Assembly (NCBI GenBank): GCA_934249265.1
Contig: CAKQKQ010000048.1
Span: forward strand, 1 to 13,787
Direction of reading: 5' to 3'
DNA: 13,787 bases
Source: an uncultured Clostridia bacterium
GTDB taxonomy: Bacteria > Bacillota > Clostridia > Christensenellales > Borkfalkiaceae
A model generated the notes under the pieces. The model was not told the DNA's origin and searched no databases. It worked only from the letters and a program-made list of their open reading frames with translations. A program made the translations under genes and the position numbers. Of this stretch, positions 1 through 8,697 are shown one piece after another (position 1 is the first letter of the stretch; the number at the start of each line of letters is the position of its first letter).

Positions 1-25
1 TTTAACGCTTTATTACCGCTAAACC
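1..25 (-). other. Imperfect inverted repeat just after the last operon gene
   Basis: Immediately after the stop codon of the 2001-aa gene, the minus strand reads TTTAGCG, a 9-nt loop, then CGTTAAA. That is a 7-bp stem with one G-U pair. It reaches the very end of the window, so any following T-run would lie outside. It may be the start of the operon terminator, but this cannot be decided here. Confidence 0.3.
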
Positions 26-3000
26 TTAAAACGTTGTCGAGCCGATTATAAGCGATTCTGCGGGTTGTTGAATGTTTCTCACTTCGATAAGCGAAACCCT
101 ATAACCGCTTAAATCTTCATCGATAGTCACGCTGCCGAGCGTAGCCGAGTAATAAATCGCGTCGGTGGTGCGCACTACTTCGCTGCCGAAGTTTGCAAAC
201 GTGTCGCTGCCGATATATCCGCCGTCGATTTTTTCCACTCTCCACATATAACGCACGCCGTTGTGTCGTTGGTCGGTTACGTTTTCGTCAAGACTGCCGC
301 TCTCTGCAAACACAAACGTTTGTCCGCTTACAGTCATCGTCCTTATTACCGCGGGATACAAAGTAAACTCGACCTGAGCAAGGCTGCTCGTCGTGTCGGG
401 AATTTCGCCCGTGCGAGTAAACAAACCGTAATCTTTTGTGACCGCGTTGTATGCGTAAGTCGTTATGCTTACGTTTTCAAGCGTTGCGGTGGTGATATCG
501 AAGCCGTTTGAGTTGTTGGGCAAAGTCACTACTATTATAAACTTTTCCGAAACAGCCGAATTTCTTTGCGCGTCTGTCAAAATCGACGTTCCGTCTCTCA
601 TGGACTTAAAGTCGGAAACGGAAACTTGATTTTTCTTTGCGGTAAGGACGTAACTGCCCGACCAAACCGCAACGCCGTTCTTTTGATAGAAAAGACGCAT
701 CGAAGTGCCGCTCGGCAAATAAAGGGGCGCAAAATCAAACGTATAATCGCCTAAATCGTCACTCGAGCCGTAATTTACGTTGTAAGTAAGCGTAAATATT
801 CCGTCGGTATAAATCGAAGTGCCGTCGTATTTAGCGTCGTCGCCAACCGCAAATTCAAGGCTGTCGGCATATACTTTTATATAAATATAGCCGCTTTTAT
901 AATCTTCAAACACGTCGGAAGAAATATAATAAGAGTTGTTTTGACTTGCCTCTATAAAGTCGGCGGTTACGTTGACGAAAGTGCCGTCTTTTTGAAGAAT
1001 ATAAGCGTCGAAACGCGGCTTACCGCACCAAAGTTCAGTCGTTTCGAGTACGAAACCGAAACCGTTGTTGGCATCGAGCGGAATCATCTCTCCGTCGTGA
1101 AGTAAAGATGAAGTCATCGATGACGAAACGTTTACGTTTTCGGGTGCTTCAACGGTGATATTATACGTCCAACGAGCGTAAAAACGCATCGTTCCGCTGA
1201 CTTGAGAAGTGCCGTCGTTTTGCATATCTTCAAACGATTCGCCGTATGCGGAAATATCGCCCGCCTTGCTTACCGTGTAAAAACCTCTGAAATCGAAACC
1301 GTATCTGTCGGCGATTATGCTTTGAGTCCACTCTTCAAAGCCGTCTGCGGTTATGTCCGCGAATTTTTCGCCCGCGGCTACCGTCATCGAGAAGAAGTCG
1401 TTGCCGTTGTAGTTTGAAATGAATACGAGCGAATATATCTTTTGATACATCACCGAGAACGCCACCGTGTTGCCGTTGTTTAAAACGTATTCGACGAAAT
1501 CTGTACCGATGGTAACGTCGTAAGCGTACTGTTCTTCTTCGTCTTCGATGCACGCAAACTCAAAACTTTCAGTGCCGAACGCAACCGTGATTTTGTTTGC
1601 GCCGAAAGTTGCGTTTTGTGTCACTCCGTCAACAGTAATCGAAATCGTCGGCGAAAGTCCGTACCCCGGTTGGGGTTTTACGCTGAACAAGAAATTGCAA
1701 CTTTCAACCATTTTACGGTCGGAACTACCGCTCGCGCCCGAGTATGCAAACGAATAAGAAGCCTCTTCTTTCGCCTCGACCACGACCGTTATTTCAACGC
1801 CTTCGGTGTTTTTAAGGTCTTTACAAGTGACGTAATAAACGCCGTTTGCGGCAACCGTTACCATACCGTTTTCGGTTACGCCCGTGCCGCTGTAAATCGT
1901 CTCTACAACGTACGAACGGGGTGCGGGATAATAATATTGAAGGGTTGCGCCGAAACGCACGATATCGCCCGCAGTGTATATATAGTGAGTCAAAGTCTCC
2001 ACTTTATTGTTGTTGGGGTTGGTTTCGGTCGCTTCGTAAGTGCCGAGAGGCGGCGTACCTTTTTCGGGAGTAATCGTTATGCCCGTAAGCATGTTGGGCA
2101 CGAATTCGATAATCACACCGTAAGTTTGCGAGCCGTAATCACACTCCATTAAAATAATCGTGTTTTCACGCACGTTGTCGTTTGCGGAAAAATAAACCGA
2201 TTTTTTAGCGTCGCCCGCGCCGCTGCCCGTTTCGTAGTTATAGCCCACGTTTGCTCTGCCGTTGAATGCCGAGATGTCGCAAGACGAACCTTTTGCCGCT
2301 ATTATACTCGCTATTCTCGTTTGAATATCGTCGGTATATTTCGCCTCGGTTACGCCCGTTATGTCGTAAAATTTGAGATTTTGCGGCAAATAATCGGCAT
2401 TTACGGGTACTGCGTTTACCTTTTTAATCGTCTCGGTGTTGCCTATGTTGCGGCGGAAATATAAATATTTAATTCCCGTCGTACCCGAGCCGTAATTATA
2501 CTCTACGTACGCGTCGGTCGGTTGAGCGGAAACGTCTTCTCCGTCGTCTGTTTTAAGCGCGATTCCGCTGCCGTTTTCGGTGGCGTTTGCAACCGTCACG
2601 GGATAAGAACAAAGCAAATATTCAACTCCGTTTATTTTGCAGTATGCGCCAACGTAAGTTACGCCCGCACCTACCCCGTAAACATAAACCCCGTTAGTTA
2701 TCGACGCAATATTTTTGTTGTGCGCCTTTATCGTGATAGTAGAACTTTGGTTTGTGCTTACCGCCGAATATACTCGAGTCGTACTGCCCGTAGAAACGGA
2801 CAATTTGTTTTGATAGTTAGACGAAGAAAGGTACAAAGCCCTTGTGCTCGTGTTGCCCGAAGTCGTATACGAATCGTTTGGATAAGCATACGGCGTACCC
2901 GCCGTTTCATACACGAAAAAGTTTTTATTTGCGCCCGTTGCCGAGTCGTTAGTGCCCGTAGAACTCGTCCTTGCGATTATGCCGAATTTTTTCGACTTAT

Positions 3001-6000
3001 TTGTCGAATTGCCTTGCGCGTTTAACGAGGCGTTTGAATAAGAATACGTGATTATATCTGCATTTTTCGCTCTCGCCGCAATGCCGCCCGCATAAGCGTA
3101 AGACTGCTCGGAAATGGCTTTTACGTCGGTGTCTTGAGTGAGACAATAACTCACCTCCGACGACTGCAAAAGTCCGACTATGCCGCCCGCATAAGCGTAC
3201 GGAACGATACTCGATGCGGTTATCGCCGAATTTTTAACTATTGCGTAAGAAACGTAAGTTTTTGACGCCCACCACATACCGGCAACTACGCCGCCCGCAT
3301 AAGTAAGCATTGTTTTTTCGCCAATGGCGTCTACGACGCAACCGTCTACCGTGATATTTTTAATTCTCGTACTCGTCGAATTCATATCGGGGTTTGCGAA
3401 TACGCCTATCGCGCCGCCGACGTAAATATCGTAAGTATCGTTTGAATTTGTTTTATCGCAATACGCTCTGCCCGCCGTATGCACGTTTTTAACGCTTGCT
3501 CCGTCTAAAAGAGTGCAGTCGGATTTGAGAGTTCTTCTCCAAAGCGCGCCGATAAGTCCGCCTACGCTCGCCGTGTTGGGCGAGTTGGTCGAAACGAAAT
3601 ACACAACCGAGTTTTCGCTTTCGTCGCCCTCTAAAGTTATGTTTGAAATTTTAGTGTCTATCACCAAACCGAACATACCGCCCACGCAGCCCTCGGTTTT
3701 AAGGTCTCCGTCGCCGCCCGTGTATGACGCGTTTTGCGCGCCGTAAACGAAATACTCTGCCGGACTGCCCGCTTTAGCCGTCGTTCCGTCGAATATAAGC
3801 GAAATGTTTTCTATCGACTCGTAACCTACTACGTAACCGACTACGCCGCCCGCGCAAACGTTATTACCCAAACTTCCCGTCGTGTTGACGGAATCAAAAG
3901 AATAACAAGCCGCCTCGACGTAAGAATTACCGGCAAAGTGCATCGTCAAATCTTTAAAAGTACCCGTCGGGTTGCCGATTTTGTCGTAACCGTTTATCGT
4001 CATCGCGGCAGAACCTACGCCCAAAAGTCTTCCCGCAAAACCGCCCGCGTTTACGTCGCCGATAGCCGTAGAACCGACTTCTCTATAAGCGGTAATTTTG
4101 CCGTTACCTAAATAAAATTCGCCGATACCTACGTTATATCCGATGTTAAATCTCGAGGTATAACCGCCCGCACAAACGTTGTAATAAGTGTTGCCGACTT
4201 TGCTTGAAGACGCGGTTTGAGTTGCGGTAACCGTGTAATCGTACTCGGGAGCAACTACGCCGATTTTTAAAACCTTGTCGTCGTCGGATTTAACTTTAAA
4301 GCAGTTATATCCGAACACGCCGCCCGCATAAGCAGGACCTACGCCGTTTTGTTCCGCAGTAATGTCTACGGGGCAATTGAATACATATTCAACGTTGTCA
4401 AGTTCGTGAATTTCCTTTACGATATAATCGTTGCCCGCGCCGTAAATATATCCCGCAACGCCGCCCGCGAAAACCGCTCCCGACGACTCTGCGTCTTGCG
4501 TGCTCGCCTTTATGAAAAGTCTACCGTCGTCCGCTTTGCCCGTAGCGTCGCCCTCTGCCGTTTCGCCGGTACGCAAGAAATTGACTTTTGAAAATAAAAT
4601 GTCTATATCCGAGTCGAGCGCGGTACTGCCTTTTCTACCTCTGTTGACTATGCCGAGTATGCCGCCCGCTATTGCCGCAGAAGAAGTCGTTTTGTAATCG
4701 TCGGGGTTGATGGCATCTTTTTGCGTCGCTTTGCTGTTGTTTATTACCGAACTTACCGAATAATCGCTTTCGGCGTAAATGGTTATGTTTTTAATTACCA
4801 TTGCGCGCGGTTCGCTTATTTCTTTATAAGAGTGCGCGCCGAGTTCTATTACTCCAACAAAGCCGCCCGCTATTGCCGAGCCCGAAACGTCGCCGAGCGC
4901 ATTTGCGAGAATCATCGACCTTTCGCCGTCGATCGTTATGCCGTTTACGCTTGCATTTTGCAAAACGCCCGCAAATGCTCCGACGATAACGCCCGCTCCC
5001 GTTCCGTAAGTAACTCCCGAAACGTCGTTGAACGCGCCGTCGTATCTCACGTCGCACCACCCTTCTATCGAAGAAGAACACACGCCGAATATGCCGCCGA
5101 CGTACAAGTCCGCATAACGGGTTTGCGCGCTTACCGAAACCGACGATTCTATTCCGTCAAACACGATATTTTTGCCCGCCGAACCAGCAACGCTACCGAC
5201 GTTTACGTGGTCTACGTGGTCTATAACCGTCGTGGTGTTCATCGTATTTAAGCCGATAAATCCTTGCAATTTTACGTTTCTGATAAGGCACGGATTTTCT
5301 CCGTCGCCATAGGCGTAAGCAAAGAAACCGTAATCGGCAATATGGGTGCTGCCCTCGTATGAAAACTCGCTGTTTACGTGACTTGTTCTTACGAGGTTTA
5401 TCGTCGCGATATACCCGTCGAAATCAAAGCAACCGCCGAAAGGCAACGCCCCTCTAAAGCCGAGTCCGAAAAACTCTTGACTGCTTATAAACAAGTTTGT
5501 GCCTAAACGGTAATAGCCGTAACGAATGTCATCGGGGGTTTTGCCCGTCGCGCCTATTTGATTAAAATCGGCTTCGTTTGTGCTGCCCGCAAGTATTCTC
5601 GCAACCGCCAACACGTCGGCTTCTTTGTTGAGCACGTAAGGGTTGCCGAAATATTTACCTTTGTCCTCGGCGTACGGCTCTTGCGTGTCAACCTCGATCG
5701 TCAATTGGTTGTCGTCCGACGGCACGGTAAGCGTTTTTACGGCGGTGTAATATTTAGTGCCGTTTATCGTCATGCTCGAAAAAAGTTTACTTTCGTTTAC
5801 CACGGTAACCGTAATCGTACTACCCGCTACGGCTACGTAATTTCCGTCTTGAGACTTGGTTACGTCGTTGCCGTTTATATACACGCTTACTTCTTTACCT
5901 TGCGGAACAACTACTTTCGTAGTTGCCGAGTAAGTTTTGTCCGTTCCGAAAAGTATTGCAAGGAAGGACGCGCATATTACCGCGACAAGTAAACTTGCTA

Positions 6001-6031
6001 TTACGAATTTTTTTACGTTGTACTTTTTCAT
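26..6031 (-). CDS. Giant secreted GLUG-like repeat protein (putative matrix adhesin)
   Basis: This is a 2001-residue exported protein. Residues 1-36 form a Sec-type signal (KKYNVKK, a hydrophobic core, likely cleavage near TYSA). Residues ~115-230 resemble the lead-in of GLUG-type proteins, ending in FDFDGYIATINL. About 15 copies of an [AG]GG-x-x-G motif (for example AGGIVG, AGGVVG, AGGVFG) lie between residues ~310 and ~990, roughly 40-70 residues apart, as in GLUG-like beta-helix surface proteins. Ig-like (BIG2-type) stretches are suggested at ~1080-1150 and ~1314-1414. An InlB/Listeria-Bacteroides type repeat lies at ~1540-1622, ending MRFYARWTY. No LPxTG motif, C-terminal transmembrane segment or S-layer homology domain is visible; the protein ends GSTTF. 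AGGAGG (6041-6046) stands 9 nt before the ATG, and the gap to the upstream gene is only 15 nt, so the two are co-transcribed. A role in adhesion or matrix is inferred from domains and context. How it is held at the cell is unknown. Confidence 0.85.
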   Translation of the reverse strand: MKKYNVKKFVIASLLVAVICASFLAILFGTDKTYSATTKVVVPQGKEVSVYINGNDVTKSQDGNYVAVAGSTITVTVVNESKLFSSMTINGTKYYTAVKTLTVPSDDNQLTIEVDTQEPYAEDKGKYFGNPYVLNKEADVLAVARILAGSTNEADFNQIGATGKTPDDIRYGYYRLGTNLFISSQEFFGLGFRGALPFGGCFDFDGYIATINLVRTSHVNSEFSYEGSTHIADYGFFAYAYGDGENPCLIRNVKLQGFIGLNTMNTTTVIDHVDHVNVGSVAGSAGKNIVFDGIESSVSVSAQTRYADLYVGGIFGVCSSSIEGWCDVRYDGAFNDVSGVTYGTGAGVIVGAFAGVLQNASVNGITIDGERSMILANALGDVSGSAIAGGFVGVIELGAHSYKEISEPRAMVIKNITIYAESDYSVSSVINNSKATQKDAINPDDYKTTSSAAIAGGILGIVNRGRKGSTALDSDIDILFSKVNFLRTGETAEGDATGKADDGRLFIKASTQDAESSGAVFAGGVAGYIYGAGNDYIVKEIHELDNVEYVFNCPVDITAEQNGVGPAYAGGVFGYNCFKVKSDDDKVLKIGVVAPEYDYTVTATQTASSSKVGNTYYNVCAGGYTSRFNIGYNVGIGEFYLGNGKITAYREVGSTAIGDVNAGGFAGRLLGVGSAAMTINGYDKIGNPTGTFKDLTMHFAGNSYVEAACYSFDSVNTTGSLGNNVCAGGVVGYVVGYESIENISLIFDGTTAKAGSPAEYFVYGAQNASYTGGDGDLKTEGCVGGMFGLVIDTKISNITLEGDESENSVVYFVSTNSPNTASVGGLIGALWRRTLKSDCTLLDGASVKNVHTAGRAYCDKTNSNDTYDIYVGGAIGVFANPDMNSTSTRIKNITVDGCVVDAIGEKTMLTYAGGVVAGMWWASKTYVSYAIVKNSAITASSIVPYAYAGGIVGLLQSSEVSYCLTQDTDVKAISEQSYAYAGGIAARAKNADIITYSYSNASLNAQGNSTNKSKKFGIIARTSSTGTNDSATGANKNFFVYETAGTPYAYPNDSYTTSGNTSTRALYLSSSNYQNKLSVSTGSTTRVYSAVSTNQSSTITIKAHNKNIASITNGVYVYGVGAGVTYVGAYCKINGVEYLLCSYPVTVANATENGSGIALKTDDGEDVSAQPTDAYVEYNYGSGTTGIKYLYFRRNIGNTETIKKVNAVPVNADYLPQNLKFYDITGVTEAKYTDDIQTRIASIIAAKGSSCDISAFNGRANVGYNYETGSGAGDAKKSVYFSANDNVRENTIILMECDYGSQTYGVIIEFVPNMLTGITITPEKGTPPLGTYEATETNPNNNKVETLTHYIYTAGDIVRFGATLQYYYPAPRSYVVETIYSGTGVTENGMVTVAANGVYYVTCKDLKNTEGVEITVVVEAKEEASYSFAYSGASGSSDRKMVESCNFLFSVKPQPGYGLSPTISITVDGVTQNATFGANKITVAFGTESFEFACIEDEEEQYAYDVTIGTDFVEYVLNNGNTVAFSVMYQKIYSLVFISNYNGNDFFSMTVAAGEKFADITADGFEEWTQSIIADRYGFDFRGFYTVSKAGDISAYGESFEDMQNDGTSQVSGTMRFYARWTYNITVEAPENVNVSSSMTSSLLHDGEMIPLDANNGFGFVLETTELWCGKPRFDAYILQKDGTFVNVTADFIEASQNNSYYISSDVFEDYKSGYIYIKVYADSLEFAVGDDAKYDGTSIYTDGIFTLTYNVNYGSSDDLGDYTFDFAPLYLPSGTSMRLFYQKNGVAVWSGSYVLTAKKNQVSVSDFKSMRDGTSILTDAQRNSAVSEKFIIVVTLPNNSNGFDITTATLENVSITTYAYNAVTKDYGLFTRTGEIPDTTSSLAQVEFTLYPAVIRTMTVSGQTFVFAESGSLDENVTDQRHNGVRYMWRVEKIDGGYIGSDTFANFGSEVVRTTDAIYYSATLGSVTIDEDLSGYRVSLIEVRNIQQPAESLIIGSTTF

Positions 6032-6046
6032 TTTTGTCGTCCTCCT

Positions 6047-7036
6047 TTACCTTTGAAATACTATTTTGTCGTCGCCTACGCCGGAAATTCTTTCCGACCC
6101 TTCTTCTGCATTCGTCCCGTCGTATATCGTCGCCGATATCGTCACGGAACAACTGCCCGTCGCATAGAAATATAAGTTTACGTCCGCGCCCGCGCGTATA
6201 GTAAAAATATATATATTATTTAAGGCGTCGTATTCGGGCTCGACGCCGTAAGTCTCTTTATAGCGCGCGGCATCAAAAGACACCTCGCCCGTAAGTACAA
6301 ACTTCACCTCGGCAAGGTATGACGCGCTGTCGCTCGGCGTTGAATTACGCACGAAATCAACAGCCGATTTTAAATTTACTATTTCTCTCGTTTCAAATCC
6401 GTTGTATTCGTCTGAAGATACGCCCACCGAAAGTCTCGCAGTGGTGGTGTTTACGGTAAATACTTGCAAATCTTTATAAGGCAAACTCGTTTCCAAAATA
6501 ATCGAAAGTTGTTCTGTTCCTTCATCGGGCATAACAGTACCCGCATTTGCCTTTCTCTCTATTTTAATTAATAACGAGCGACTGTTTCTTGCATTTGCTT
6601 TAAGCAAAGTAACGTCGCTCGTACCTGTGATTATATCGTCGTTTTCATCTACTATGGATACGTTGTAATACTTACTTGCCGTGTTGATTTTGTGTTGATT
6701 GCTCCAAGCGTCCGTAACGTAGCCGCTGTTTACTTCGGCTTCGGTGGGCGCGCGCAACGAAAACCTTACGTCTCTTTTAGAAACTTCATTTTCGGTGAAG
6801 TTTGAAACGGTGGTTGCAATGTATCCCGTGTATTTTGTTTCGCCGTTTTCGGTATTTGTCCTTATTACGGCGGTTTGTCCTTCGCCGTCGTGAGACAAAA
6901 CGAAGTTTGTGTATACTCCTATGAGTTCTTTTTTATCGGTAAGCACGAATTTGGATACCGAAACGCAAGCGAAGGTAACCAAAGCGCACAACGCCGCAAA
7001 AAGAACTATTAACTTTTTACTGACGCTTTTACGCAT
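6047..7036 (-). CDS. Exported protein with SipW-type signal, possible matrix accessory subunit
   Basis: This 329-aa protein has a basic N-terminus (MRKSVSKK), a hydrophobic segment at residues 9-27, and then S28-K29-F30. The same S-[KR]-[YF] junction ends the hydrophobic segment in two other proteins of this operon. The rest is a soluble, beta-rich, Thr/Ser/Val-rich sequence without a recognised catalytic motif. A central part (RSLLIKIERKAN to ARLSVGVS) looks like a TasA/CalY-type beta sandwich. The C-terminal third has no assignment I can defend. Its RBS, GGAGG, sits 7 nt before the ATG. The stop is 15 nt from the start of the giant repeat protein, and the RBS of that gene touches this stop codon, which suggests coupled translation. 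It could be a minor fibre subunit or a partner of the 2001-aa protein; this is inferred from context. Confidence 0.75.
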   Translation of the reverse strand: MRKSVSKKLIVLFAALCALVTFACVSVSKFVLTDKKELIGVYTNFVLSHDGEGQTAVIRTNTENGETKYTGYIATTVSNFTENEVSKRDVRFSLRAPTEAEVNSGYVTDAWSNQHKINTASKYYNVSIVDENDDIITGTSDVTLLKANARNSRSLLIKIERKANAGTVMPDEGTEQLSIILETSLPYKDLQVFTVNTTTARLSVGVSSDEYNGFETREIVNLKSAVDFVRNSTPSDSASYLAEVKFVLTGEVSFDAARYKETYGVEPEYDALNNIYIFTIRAGADVNLYFYATGSCSVTISATIYDGTNAEEGSERISGVGDDKIVFQR

Positions 7037-7089
7037 TTAATTACCTCCGTTTAAAAATTTTTTATTGATTTTAGTTTGATTATTTTTTT

Positions 7090-7159
7090 GACCGTTTATG
7101 CCCTTTTTCTTATTAGCCTTTAATCATTTTTTGTTTTTTTTCGACAAAGCCAAACGGTC
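7090..7159 (-). repeat. 8-bp inverted repeat in the 190-nt gap before the 329-aa gene
   Basis: GACCGTTT (7090-7097) and AAACGGTC (7152-7159) are perfect complements separated by 54 nt of very AT-rich sequence. On the minus strand the downstream arm is followed by A-rich rather than T-rich DNA, so it is not an intrinsic terminator for the operon. It may be an mRNA fold that separates expression of the genes on either side. Confidence 0.35.
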
Positions 7160-7226
7160 GGTTTTATTTTAAATTTTATTGTTTTTGCTTGAATTTTAAA
7201 ATTTTATTTTAGTTTAAAAATTGTGT

Positions 7227-7979
7227 TTAGTTTAAAAATTGTTCGGCAACGGCTTGAATGTCGAAATACACTCTCGCTCCGGCGTAATTTTCTTTTTCCG
7301 AGTCTTGCTTGGGAAGCGTAAACACCAAATGATAAGCGTATTCTTTTTTAGCGTCGTCCGCACCCATTACAAATCCCGTTTTGTTGACTATCGAATTTGT
7401 GCTTTCTATCACTGTAAGGCTGTTGCCCGTAAAATCTACGTCGGTTGTTTGACTGCCCGCGGGACGAATTTGCGTTTCGCTTTCGTTTTCCGCTCCATGA
7501 TAAACTTCTAAATATCCGCCGTTTTTCACTCCGTCGTCGTCGGTGTATATCGTCCAACCCGCAAAATAGTCGGTGCGTTGTCCGTTACTGTCAGCCGATA
7601 TAGTCACAAGCCTTATGCTTATGGACAAAGTTACGTTTAAATTGACTTCGTTTATTATTTTTCCGTCAATGCCCGACACAGTGAAATAATACTCTATTTT
7701 GTCCTCGGGCTCGAAGTCGTTAAGCGTGACCGAGTCGGCGTTTTTGTCGAACGTCATCGATATTCGGTTGCTTTCGGAGTCCGTCCTATAAATGGAATTT
7801 ACTTCTACTCTCGCTACCGCCGCCGCAACTTTGGTGTTTTGAGTGTCTTTTTCGTATCCGCTGTAATATCTTGAAAAAGTAACCGTTCCGCCAATTGAAA
7901 CTATAATTAAAATTAGAGCAAAAACAAGCGAAACGTAACTTAATTTTTTCTTTTTGTTTTTTATTGTTTTACTTTTCAC
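7227..7979 (-). CDS. TasA-like exported protein, minor fibre subunit candidate
   Basis: This 250-aa protein has a lysine-rich N-terminus (KNKKKK), a hydrophobic segment at residues 15-31, and the junction GGTVTFSRYY, with S36-R37-Y38 as the likely cleavage area. This matches the TasA/CalY class, where a GG-x-T-x-A/S pattern precedes the SipW cut. The mature part is beta-rich, with FEPEDKIEYYFTVSG resembling the conserved L-x-PGD strand region of TasA-type domains. It ends in a strand, ARVYFDIQAVAEQF, comparable to the C-terminal strands of the two other TasA-like proteins here. The start is GTG (7977-7979), overlapping the last 11 nt of the signal peptidase gene. GGAGG at 7986-7990 lies 6 nt upstream, inside that gene. 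The overlap indicates translational coupling of the peptidase to a substrate. Specific function is inferred. Confidence 0.78.
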   Translation of the reverse strand: MKSKTIKNKKKKLSYVSLVFALILIIVSIGGTVTFSRYYSGYEKDTQNTKVAAAVARVEVNSIYRTDSESNRISMTFDKNADSVTLNDFEPEDKIEYYFTVSGIDGKIINEVNLNVTLSISIRLVTISADSNGQRTDYFAGWTIYTDDDGVKNGGYLEVYHGAENESETQIRPAGSQTTDVDFTGNSLTVIESTNSIVNKTGFVMGADDAKKEYAYHLVFTLPKQDSEKENYAGARVYFDIQAVAEQFLN

Positions 7980-8577
7980 TGTTCGCCTCCGTCGTTATGG
8001 AAACGTCGAAGCCGTTTAAATCTTCTGTTTCTTCTTCCTCTTCGTCGTCGGCATAGCCGTCAGCCACCATCACGAGTGCGACTACCACCACGCCTATTGC
8101 GATTACAAACGCAACGCCTTGCCAAGTGCGCAACCATTCGATTATTATGCCTACTTTGGGTATGCGTTTTACCATTTTACCCGCGATTTGGCTTTTAAAA
8201 ATCGGATCGGGGTCTTCGCTGTCGTTGGCGTCGCCCTTTGCATAAAATTTTTCGCCCTCGATGCGGACTATTCTGTGCGTAACCGAAGTTGCGTCGGCAG
8301 CGGGGAAATAAGTAATTACGTCGCCCACTTTATACGACGATTGTTTCTCTATAATTATCACGTCGCCGGCGTCTATCGCGCCCGTCATCGACGGAGTTGC
8401 TATCACCAATACCGATTTGCCGAAAAACGACGGTATTGCCGATTTTTTTACGTATTTATCATAAGCAAGCACCGATGCCGTAAACACAAGCATGGCTACT
8501 ATCGCATAAAGCAAAACTTTTATACCTATGGAAAAAATCTTTGCGACTGTCTTTTTTGTATCTTCTGTTGTGCGCAT
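7969..8577 (-). CDS. sipW: SipW/ER-type signal peptidase I
   Basis: This is a membrane serine protease of family S26, SipW/ER/archaeal branch, which removes signal peptides from exported TasA-type proteins. It is 202 aa, close to the usual SipW length. There is a transmembrane helix at ~14-37. The catalytic Ser63 lies in IATPSMTGAIDAGDVIII. His101 in THRIV takes the place of the lysine found in ordinary bacterial SPase I, and the GDANDSEDPDP block (D116 and D122) supplies the acidic residue. A second transmembrane helix spans ~151-172. After it comes an acidic, probably cytoplasmic tail (DDEEEEETEDLNG), which is unusual in my experience of the family. AGGAGG (8587-8592) is 9 nt before the ATG. 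The gene sits between predicted substrates, so it is very likely dedicated to them. The symbol follows the family, not proven orthology. Confidence 0.92.
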   Translation of the reverse strand: MRTTEDTKKTVAKIFSIGIKVLLYAIVAMLVFTASVLAYDKYVKKSAIPSFFGKSVLVIATPSMTGAIDAGDVIIIEKQSSYKVGDVITYFPAADATSVTHRIVRIEGEKFYAKGDANDSEDPDPIFKSQIAGKMVKRIPKVGIIIEWLRTWQGVAFVIAIGVVVVALVMVADGYADDEEEEETEDLNGFDVSITTEANSEK

Positions 8578-8639
8578 AACAAATTTCCTCCTTTGCCGTT
8601 TTGTTTTGCTTTTTGTTTGTTTTACTATATTGTTTGTCG

Positions 8640-8658
8640 TTATTCGTTTGTCGAATAA
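8640..8658 (-). other. Small intercistronic hairpin before the signal peptidase gene
   Basis: TTATTCG and CGAATAA form a perfect 7-bp stem with a 5-nt loop in the 120-nt gap between the 256-aa gene and the peptidase gene. No T-run follows on the minus strand, so it is not a standard terminator. It could affect mRNA stability or processing. Confidence 0.35.
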
Positions 8659-8697
8659 ATTTGTTTAAGTTGTTTACTCTTTTTAAGGCTTTTTTTA

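Noticed and set aside
3081..5100. Recurring GCCGCCCGC words that look like a DNA repeat array or CRISPR
   Set aside because: They encode the recurring GGG/AGG motif of the repeat protein; the spacing is irregular and in frame, with no spacers.
2522..5992. Several rightward open frames of 60-180 codons opposite the giant repeat protein
   Set aside because: They are Arg/Tyr-rich shadows produced by the GCG/TCG-rich codon use of the minus-strand gene and lack RBSs.
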